Source: Elusimicrobiaceae bacterium (GTDB lineage: Bacteria > Elusimicrobiota > Elusimicrobia > Elusimicrobiales > Elusimicrobiaceae). Taken from it: a stretch of 64,000 bases of DNA. Under the pieces are notes generated by a model. That model did no database searches. It saw nothing but the letters and a program-made list of their open reading frames with translations, and was not told the origin of the DNA. Below are positions 58,253 to 64,000 of this stretch, piece after piece (position 1 is the stretch's first letter; the number at the start of each line of letters is the position of its first letter). The DNA is taken from assembly GCA_017520185.1 (NCBI GenBank), contig JAFXGO010000030.1, positions 1 to 64,000 of the forward strand, in the 5' to 3' direction. The position numbers and the translations under genes are program-made.

Positions 58253-59976
58253 AAAAAGTATTAATCGTAGTATTAGGGTTATTTTGTTTGCAGGCATGCC
58301 AAAAGCAAGATGATAAGCAGACGCTTGTGGTGGCACATACCGGAGAAATGCAATCTTTAGATCCGGTATATTCTTATGACGGTGTCACGCAAGGCATGAT
58401 GATTAATGTATATGATACTTTGCTTAAGTTTAACGGTAGTTCCATGACGGACTTTTTGCCTTCCGTATCTGAAAAAGTGCCTTCAGTGGAGAACGGACTC
58501 ATTTCCAAAGATGGGTTAACGTATACATTCCCTATAAGAAAAGGAATTAAATTTCATGATGGAACGGAACTTACCCCCGAAGATGTGCGTTATTCTCTTT
58601 TGCGTTTTATGATTTCGGATATTTCCGGCGGGCCGTCTAGTTTGTTGTTGGAGCCAATTTTGGGCATTACTTCTACGCGTAATGAAAAAGGGGAAATAAT
58701 TCTGGATTTTAAAAAAGCCGAAAAAGCCATAGAAATAAAAGAGAATAATGTAATTATTCATTTACAACAGCCTTTTGCCCCTTTTTTGGGAGTGATTGCC
58801 CGTTGGGGGTATATCGTGCCGAAAAAATGGGTCGTGCGAAACGGCGGTTGGGACGGAACAGAAGAAACATGGAAAAATTTTAACAATTTTGAAAAGCAAA
58901 ACTCTTATCTTTTTGATCACATGAACGGCAGTGGTCCTTTTAAATTGGTTCGTTGGGATAATTCCGCTCGCCGTTTGCAGTTGGCTGCCCATGAGGATTA
59001 TTTTGAAGGGGCTGCCTCCATTAAAAATATTCATATGATGACAGTGACCGAAGCCAGCATGCTGCGCTTAATGCTGGAAACGGGCGATGTTGATATTTCT
59101 GAGATTCAGCCTCAATTTGCCGATCAACTTCGCGGCAAAGAAGGGGTGATAGTGTACGACAATTTGCCCCGTTTACGCACCGATCCGGTGATTTTCTTTA
59201 CGTTGGATATTAATACAAAAGCAAACCCGGACGTAGGCTCCGGTAAGTTGGACGGTGCAGGCATTCCGGCTGATTTCTTTAGCGATGAAGATGTGCGAAA
59301 GGGGTTTTCTTATGCCTTTGATTATGATTCTTTCTTAGATGAAAGTTTAAACGGCAGAGGGACGCGTGCCTATGGCCCAGCACCGGAAGGCTTGCTTCAT
59401 TATGATGATGCCGACCCTCATTATGAATTTGATTTGAAAAAAGCCGAAGAACATTTGCGAAAAGCCTGGGGTGGGCAAGTGTGGGAAAAAGGTTTTGTAT
59501 TTACCATTACCTACAATAACGGCAGTACACAACGGCAAATTGCTGCTGAAATGTTGAAAAGAAATATAGAAAAGTTAAACCCCAAATTTAAAGTAGATGT
59601 GCGCGGTGTAATGTGGGCTTCTTTCTTGGAGAAAACTATCTCTCGTCAAATGCCGGTATGGGTGCGCGGTTGGGTGGCAGATTATGCAGATGCGCATAAT
59701 TTTTACTTTGCCTTTATGCATGGGGACGGCCGCTATGCTATTTCTCAAGGATATAAAAATCCGAAAGCAGAAGATTTAGTCAAAAAAGCCGTTGTACAAA
59801 CTAATCCGGAGAAACGTGTGGCGCTCTACAAGCAGTTGCACCGTATCGCTTATGAAGATGCTATGCAAATCTATACCATTCACCCTACGGGCTTGTGGGC
59901 GATGAGAGATCGGGTAAAAGGTTTTGTAGATAATCCGGTGTATATGGGGCTATACTTCTACCCCATGTATAAATAA
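58249..59976 (+). CDS. Peptide-type ABC transporter substrate-binding lipoprotein
   Basis: A 575-residue extracytoplasmic binding protein (SBP_bac_5). The lipobox LQAC gives a lipidated Cys at about residue 20. Family marks are GEMQSLDPVYSYDGVTQGMMINVYDTLLKF, FPIRKGIKFHDGTELTPEDVRYSL and NGSGPFKLVRWD, then DEDVRKGFSYAFDYDSF. Probably binds oligopeptides. No permease or ATPase genes are adjacent, so the transporter must be encoded elsewhere. Confidence 0.9.
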   Translation: MKKVLIVVLGLFCLQACQKQDDKQTLVVAHTGEMQSLDPVYSYDGVTQGMMINVYDTLLKFNGSSMTDFLPSVSEKVPSVENGLISKDGLTYTFPIRKGIKFHDGTELTPEDVRYSLLRFMISDISGGPSSLLLEPILGITSTRNEKGEIILDFKKAEKAIEIKENNVIIHLQQPFAPFLGVIARWGYIVPKKWVVRNGGWDGTEETWKNFNNFEKQNSYLFDHMNGSGPFKLVRWDNSARRLQLAAHEDYFEGAASIKNIHMMTVTEASMLRLMLETGDVDISEIQPQFADQLRGKEGVIVYDNLPRLRTDPVIFFTLDINTKANPDVGSGKLDGAGIPADFFSDEDVRKGFSYAFDYDSFLDESLNGRGTRAYGPAPEGLLHYDDADPHYEFDLKKAEEHLRKAWGGQVWEKGFVFTITYNNGSTQRQIAAEMLKRNIEKLNPKFKVDVRGVMWASFLEKTISRQMPVWVRGWVADYADAHNFYFAFMHGDGRYAISQGYKNPKAEDLVKKAVVQTNPEKRVALYKQLHRIAYEDAMQIYTIHPTGLWAMRDRVKGFVDNPVYMGLYFYPMYK

Positions 59977-60263
59977 AGCAGAAAGGATTGTTCGGTTATT
60001 AATATTTTGCATCTACAGGGTAAAACTTTCCGTTTTGCCCTGTGTTGCTTTTGTACTCAAGCATTTTCCGAATTTAAGTCCTTTGCCGTTTCTTTGTATT
60101 TATATATCTGGCACTACAGCACGCTTATACTTGCGTTTTCTCATTGCCCAGAAAAAAGCAGAGTTTAGCTAAATCTTTTTTGCTACAATTTTGGGGTCGA
60201 GCCGGATAGTCTGATATTAAAATTTGTTTGATTAGTCTTAAATACGTTTAAAAGGAGATAAAA
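59977..60263 (+). promoter_or_regulatory. Intergenic region: hairpin and pilin promoter
   Basis: ACAGGGTAAAAC pairs with GTTTTGCCCTGT (60015-60043), probably ending the upstream gene although its T-run is weak. TTTTGCTACAATTTT (TACAAT 60184-60189) is the pilin promoter. The leader shares GTCTTAAA and TAAAAGGAGA with that of the 45-kb pilin. Nothing else is evident. Confidence 0.55.
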
Positions 60264-60731
60264 ATGAAAAGAGGTTTTACTTTGATAGAACTGTTAGTCG
60301 TAGTGTTGATTATAGGTATTTTGTCTGCGGTAGCACTGCCAAAATATACTATAGCGGTAGAAAAATCACGCGTGGCAGAAGCATTGACCATGCTGAAGTA
60401 TATGCAAAAACAACAAATAATAAATTTTATGGAAGGGGGAAACGGTCTCGGAGAAGAGATTATGGACCTTTCCGGCGGGGAGTGGAATGAGAATGGTGTA
60501 GAATATTGCACTAAAAACTTTCTCTACGTAAATGATGAACTACAGTCCGTAGGCGCATATCGTACAAAAAATTGTAGTACAGAAAGTGCAGAATATGAAA
60601 TTTCCTTATTCACTCCTTTTGATGGAGAAGGTTGGGAAGATGGAACTTGCAATGCAAGAGAAACAGAGATAGGCGAAAAAATATGCAAGGGTTTGCAAGC
60701 ACAAGGGTTTCGTTTTGAGAATTATCTATAG
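60264..60731 (+). CDS. Type IV pilin-like protein (orphan)
   Basis: A 155-residue prepilin: MKRG leader, FTLIELLVVVLIIGILSAV helix, then KYTIAVEKSRVAEALTMLKY. The head has four Cys and is acidic. AAAAGGAG is the ribosome binding site. It has its own promoter and lies 66 bp before the initiator tRNA gene. As with the other copies, no pilus assembly genes are close. Confidence 0.86.
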   Translation: MKRGFTLIELLVVVLIIGILSAVALPKYTIAVEKSRVAEALTMLKYMQKQQIINFMEGGNGLGEEIMDLSGGEWNENGVEYCTKNFLYVNDELQSVGAYRTKNCSTESAEYEISLFTPFDGEGWEDGTCNARETEIGEKICKGLQAQGFRFENYL

Positions 60732-60784
60732 TTTGTTTGTTATGTAAGGCGGAAAACTAAAATTTGCAACACTTGCACACTATT

Positions 60785-60793
60785 TGCTATAAT
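60785..60793 (+). promoter_or_regulatory. Extended -10 promoter of the initiator tRNA
   Basis: TGCTATAAT, with TATAAT at 60788-60793 and TTGCAA 18 bases before it. The tRNA begins five bases later, so its 5' leader must be very short. Confidence 0.65.
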
Positions 60794-60797
60794 AAAG

Positions 60798-60871
60798 TGC
60801 GGGGTAGAGAAGCCTGGTATCTCGCAAGGCCCATAACCTTGAGATCACTGGTTCAAATCCAGTCCCCGCAA
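60798..60871 (+). tRNA. Initiator tRNA-fMet (anticodon CAT) with C33
   Basis: Acceptor TGCGGGG/CCCCGCA, A73; D-arm GAGA/TCTC containing the initiator-type A11-U24 pair; CCTGG in the D-loop; T-arm ACTGG-TTCAAAT-CCAGT. The anticodon arm is CAAGG-CCCATAA-CCTTG. Position 33 is C (60831) instead of the near-universal U. Only two of the three G-C pairs usual in bacterial initiators are present (29-41 is A-U), and position 1-72 is U-A rather than a C-A mismatch. Confidence 0.88.
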
Positions 60872-60881
60872 TAGATTTTAT

Positions 60882-60909
60882 AACCGCCCGCCAGGGGGCG
60901 GTTTTTTTA
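60882..60909 (+). terminator. Terminator of the initiator tRNA
   Basis: AACCGCCC/GGGCGGTT stem followed by a run of T residues. Confidence 0.9.
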
Positions 60910-60922
60910 TATATAAATTCTT

Positions 60923-60931
60923 TGCTACAAT
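60923..60931 (+). promoter_or_regulatory. Extended -10 promoter of the glycosyltransferase genes
   Basis: TTGCTACAAT, with TACAAT at 60926-60931, 45 bases before the ATG at 60977. Confidence 0.5.
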
Positions 60932-60976
60932 TTATATAAATAATTTTCAATAGCATCAAACAGCAGGGAGACGATT

Positions 60977-61975
60977 ATGAAGTATGTGGTATATGTTGGA
61001 CATCATAAAACTTTTTCGGGACTTCGGTTAGGGGTTCGTTTGGCCCAAAATTTGGCTTGGAACGGAAACGACGTGATTTTGGCCGGTCCTAAGGGGAAAT
61101 TGCCTGATTATACAGGGCTGAAAACAATTGAATTTGCCCCTACCGCCACCACTAAAAAAATGGCGGAAATGCTGAAAAAAGAAGAAACGGAAAAAGTGCT
61201 TTCAATAGCTGCTTTACCTATTTGCGAAGCGGCTATATTAAACAAAGTGCCTTTTGTATATTGTGAGCCGGAAAACTTTAAAGAAGAAAAAGCCGTAAAG
61301 AATAAAAAAACTATTTTGAAGAAAGCCAAAAAGGTGGTTGTGTTAGCACAAACGGAAAAACCGTTGGATAAAAAAATCTACGGTTCCAATGCCGTACGTG
61401 TCATCAATCCTGCCGTTTGGGTGGAACACTTAAATCATAGCAGACCGTCCTGTTTTAAGAAAGAAAACAACATCTTGGCTTCCGGTAAATTGACCAAAAC
61501 GGGCGGTTTTGATGTGTTGATAAAAGCCTGGGCGCGTTTATCGGTGGGGCACCCCTCTTGGCATTTAACAATTGTCGGCGACGGCCCGAGCAAAACCTCT
61601 CTCAAAAAATTTATTGAAAAAAATAATCTCTCTGCCGGTACGGAAATTATTGCCGCCGGAAGTGACTTGTATAGTCTTATGCGCAGTGCCGATATTTATG
61701 TAAATCCGGCTCGCGAAGCGGAAGATGTGAACGAACTTTTAGATGCGATGGCCAGCAAATTGCCGGTTATTTCTACCCAAGTTGCAGGGGCGGATGTCTT
61801 GATAAAAGATGCAAGAAACGGTTTGTTGGTGCAGGCAAAAGAAGACGAAATGGCCGCTGCTTTAGATCTTTTGATGATTGATTGGGGAAAAAGGGTTTCT
61901 CTGGCAGTGGAGGCTTCCCGTTTGAAAGAGCGGTATCCGTTTGAAGCCTTTATGGCCTTTTTTGAACAAGATTAA
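60977..61975 (+). CDS. Glycosyltransferase family 4 protein
   Basis: A 332-residue GT-B enzyme. The N-terminal domain starts YVVYVGHHKTFSGLRLGVRLAQNL. The donor domain shows ASGKLTKTGGFDVLIKAW, HLTIVGDGPSKTSLKK, DIYVNPAREAEDVNELLDAMASKLPVI and a GADVLI loop, typical of GT4. It is shorter than average. Probably adds a sugar to lipopolysaccharide or another surface glycan. GGGAG ribosome binding site. Confidence 0.85.
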   Translation: MKYVVYVGHHKTFSGLRLGVRLAQNLAWNGNDVILAGPKGKLPDYTGLKTIEFAPTATTKKMAEMLKKEETEKVLSIAALPICEAAILNKVPFVYCEPENFKEEKAVKNKKTILKKAKKVVVLAQTEKPLDKKIYGSNAVRVINPAVWVEHLNHSRPSCFKKENNILASGKLTKTGGFDVLIKAWARLSVGHPSWHLTIVGDGPSKTSLKKFIEKNNLSAGTEIIAAGSDLYSLMRSADIYVNPAREAEDVNELLDAMASKLPVISTQVAGADVLIKDARNGLLVQAKEDEMAAALDLLMIDWGKRVSLAVEASRLKERYPFEAFMAFFEQD

Positions 61976-61977
61976 TT

Positions 61978-63180
61978 ATGCACTATCACAGCGAGCAAAC
62001 GCGGCTTTCTTTACTCAGAATGCAATCTGCCGTAGAAATGTATGGTAGAGATTGCCGCGTGGTTCGTTGGGCATATATATATCGTCGATTACGTAATAAA
62101 ATTTGGTGGCAGTATCGCCGTCAGTTCTTATCTTTGTTTACCAAAGGACCGGTGCAAGATAATCGCTTACACGTTTTTTGGCATTTGCGCGGTGGCGTAG
62201 GCGATGTGGCAGCGGCACGTTTGGCGGTGTTGGCGATGCGTCAGCAATTACCGCACGCAGTATTTTATTATCATGCCGATTCCGCACAGGCTTGTTCGGC
62301 TGTATTTGTGCAAGATGAAAAAAATATATTTTTACCCTCAGGTGAACCTTTGTGGTATAAATATGATATTGCCTTTGAGTTGTGTCAAAGTTTCCAACTG
62401 GTCCATATCAAACAGAAACGAGTGGAAGTTTTGGCTCCGGATTTTTTGCCGATATTGGAAAAAATCCAACAACGCCAAAAGGATTTTTCTTTCTTTTTAA
62501 AAGATAGTTATTTGTTGGAAGATTTGTTAGGACAATGGATGTGGAATCAAGGGCTAAAACGATTGGATTTGCACAGTTATTTGAGCGGTTTGGATTTTGA
62601 TGTGGAGGCCACACCTGCTTTACCTGCCGGACTTATTCATCAAGAAATCCTTAAAAAATACAACCTGTCGGGAAAAAAATACATTACACTTCATGATGGG
62701 ATTGATGCTGGTTTTCAGTTAAACGGTGCACGCGCACTAAAATGTTGGAGTATTGAAAATTGGAGAGATTTGGCCCGTCTTATTAAAGCCGCTTATCCGG
62801 ATTTTCTATTGGTACAATTAGGGGGGAAAAACAGCCCTAAATTTGATTTTGCAGATATTTGCCTGGTGGGGAAAACGGCTTTGGCGGATTTGCCATCTTT
62901 GTTAAACAGTTCTTCCCTGCATATAGACGGAGAAAGCGGGTTGGTGCAGTTATCTCGTTATTTACAAAATAAGTGTCTGGTTTTGTTTGGCCCTACGGAT
63001 AAACCGTACTTTCAAATCTCTAAAAATATAAATGTAAAAGAAAATGCCTGCCAAAGTTGCATGTGGTTGTTTGGTCCTCAATGGCATACCCAGTGTGTAC
63101 TAGGACATGAAACCTGCCTTAATATGAAAGCCCTTACCTCTTCCCATGTTTTTCAATTTGTGAAAGATGTTTTAAAATAG
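61978..63180 (+). CDS. Glycosyltransferase family 9 (heptosyltransferase-like) protein
   Basis: A 400-residue GT-B protein. WHLRGGVGDVAAARLAVLAMRQQLP corresponds to the GT9 start (GD-L motif); KKYITLHDGIDAG and LVQLGGKNSPKF mark the second domain, and LHIDGESGLVQLSRYLQNKCLVLFGPTD the donor site. A late Cys set (CQSCMW, QC, TC) resembles the C-terminal Cys cluster of GT9 enzymes. Likely acts on lipopolysaccharide core. It overlaps the convergent flippase gene by nine bases. Confidence 0.82.
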   Translation: MHYHSEQTRLSLLRMQSAVEMYGRDCRVVRWAYIYRRLRNKIWWQYRRQFLSLFTKGPVQDNRLHVFWHLRGGVGDVAAARLAVLAMRQQLPHAVFYYHADSAQACSAVFVQDEKNIFLPSGEPLWYKYDIAFELCQSFQLVHIKQKRVEVLAPDFLPILEKIQQRQKDFSFFLKDSYLLEDLLGQWMWNQGLKRLDLHSYLSGLDFDVEATPALPAGLIHQEILKKYNLSGKKYITLHDGIDAGFQLNGARALKCWSIENWRDLARLIKAAYPDFLLVQLGGKNSPKFDFADICLVGKTALADLPSLLNSSSLHIDGESGLVQLSRYLQNKCLVLFGPTDKPYFQISKNINVKENACQSCMWLFGPQWHTQCVLGHETCLNMKALTSSHVFQFVKDVLK

Positions 63181-64000
63181 ATTTTTCGCAATTTTGGAAA
63201 TTTCCGTAGATTTAAGGAAAAGTTCCAAATCTCTACTCTTGTAAGAAATTAAAAGCAAGACAGTCATGTATAAAGAACCGCAGAAAAGTAAAGTCCAAAA
63301 ATAATTCATCTCCGGCAATAAAATCCGCAGAATTGCCGCCGGTACGAGCGAAATAATATTAATGGCGAGCAATCTTAGCAACTCCCAGAAAGAGCGGAAA
63401 TAATTTACAAATGGAAAGTGTTTGCGAAACAAGAAATAATTAAGCAAAAAACCAAATATGGTGCTTGCCAATAAAATATAAGGATAACTGAAGGCCCCCC
63501 ATTTCGGAAGTAAAAACCAAACGGCTCCCGTTAAAGCTAATGAGGATACAATTGCATAAGGGAAACTTTCTTTCATTTTTAACCAAGCGGCAATCGTGTT
63601 GTTTTGCAAATAAGCCGGCACTAATAAAATAAGCATAAAAATCATGGGCCGCAAAAAGCGAACGGTATTTTGCGCATCTTGAAGGTTAAAAGCGCCCCTT
63701 TCAAAGAAAAGACCTACAATATCCAATGCAAAGTAAGAACTAAATACAGCTACAGGGGTCAGTAAAAACAGCAAGAGATGATTAGTGGATAAAAAGTTTT
63801 TATTAAACACATTTACTTGCCCTTTAGAGGCATTTTCCGTTAGTTCTATTTTAGATACATTGGCTACGCGGATAGTGATAATTTCTGTCGGGGAATCGCT
63901 GAGTTGCTTGCAGTAGCTTAAAGCGCTTACAATCCCATACCCCATACCGCTGATTAAGAAAACCGGTAAAAGATTGTTTATGATGTCTATAATGGCTAAT
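63172..64000 (-). CDS. MurJ/MviN-type flippase, 5' end outside the window
   Basis: The frame is open to the window edge; 275 residues are visible. Features of the MOP/MurJ superfamily are NLLPVFLISGMGYGIVSALSYCKQL and IVGLFFERGAFNLQDAQNTVRFL (the RGAF motif), followed by several membrane helices. It is likely the lipid II flippase or a polysaccharide exporter of that fold. An internal ATG at 63945 should not be taken as the start, since coding sequence continues upstream. Confidence 0.8.
   Translation of the reverse strand, partial: LAIIDIINNLLPVFLISGMGYGIVSALSYCKQLSDSPTEIITIRVANVSKIELTENASKGQVNVFNKNFLSTNHLLLFLLTPVAVFSSYFALDIVGLFFERGAFNLQDAQNTVRFLRPMIFMLILLVPAYLQNNTIAAWLKMKESFPYAIVSSLALTGAVWFLLPKWGAFSYPYILLASTIFGFLLNYFLFRKHFPFVNYFRSFWELLRLLAINIISLVPAAILRILLPEMNYFWTLLFCGSLYMTVLLLISYKSRDLELFLKSTEISKIAKNLF

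Noticed and set aside
1-64000. CRISPR arrays, insertion sequences, prophage or integrase genes
   Set aside because: No regularly spaced direct repeats, transposase, recombinase or phage structural genes were seen on either strand.

Overview
The window is a chromosomal segment of a low-to-mid GC, anaerobic, diderm-like bacterium. It most resembles a gut Elusimicrobiota (Elusimicrobium / Avelusimicrobium type). That placement is an inference from gene content: several orphan type IV pilin-like genes with an almost invariant N-terminus, ferredoxin-linked 2-oxoacid oxidation, an NfnAB-type transhydrogenase, the split glycine cleavage P-protein, a GH57/DUF3536 glucan enzyme and an alpha-glucan phosphorylase, together with outer-membrane lipoprotein sorting (LolCD) and AsmA-like genes. 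No database search was possible. I see no phage, insertion sequence or CRISPR array.

Layout. 1-3214: the distal alpha ribosomal operon (infA, rpmJ, rpsM, rpsK, rpsD, rpoA, rplQ), running without a gap into the cell-shape operon mreB-mreC-mreD-mrdA-rodA (3215-8834). 8844-12642: a DUF2344 protein, ribonuclease G and an N-acetylmuramoyl-L-alanine amidase. 12695-15666: a secreted Trp-Pro repeat protein, a split chromate transporter, a small secreted protein behind a palindromic operator-like site, and a YgjP-like metallopeptidase. 15764-20789: glycine cleavage genes gcvT-gcvH-gcvPA-gcvPB plus a lipoate ligase-like gene. 20789-25546: an M50-like membrane protein, an AsmA-like protein, pyrE and an RlmI-like methyltransferase. 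25598-25806: a densely base-paired RNA with a predicted pseudoknot and a terminator, directly before a pilin gene. 26995-29659: a four-subunit 2-oxoacid:ferredoxin oxidoreductase. 29706-36460: an MFS transporter, an SMI1/KNR4-pilin pair, trmL, glgP and a DUF1646 membrane protein. 36747-44867: ychF, an RlmD-like gene, an RDD protein, a PcrA/UvrD helicase, a dispanin with an upstream 17-residue Cys/Gly microprotein, gatCA and a NUDIX hydrolase. 45066-49002: two pilin cassettes flanking ytxH and nfnBA. 49062-56839: PhoH, GH57, LolDC, a 495-bp intergenic region with decayed coding traces, and lysS. 56939-64000: tRNA genes, a C39-like peptidase, a peptide-binding lipoprotein, a fifth pilin, an initiator tRNA with an unusual C33, two glycosyltransferases and a truncated MurJ-like flippase.

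How the parts fit. The 2-oxoacid oxidoreductase would yield reduced ferredoxin from amino-acid-derived 2-oxoacids. The NfnAB-like pair can exchange electrons among ferredoxin, NADH and NADPH, and the glycine cleavage system links glycine to C1 units. GlgP and GH57 point to storage of alpha-glucan. Envelope genes are abundant (Mre/Rod, amidase, AsmA, Lol, MurJ, glycosyltransferases).

Most promising observations: (1) the pseudoknotted RNA at 25.6-25.8 kb; (2) five genes lacking a Shine-Dalgarno whose -10 box ends 6-7 nt before the ATG, suggesting leaderless mRNAs; (3) scattered, self-contained pilin cassettes, two of which share an upstream motif and a near-identical terminator; (4) initiator tRNA C33; (5) the Cys/Gly microprotein with a perfect ribosome binding site.
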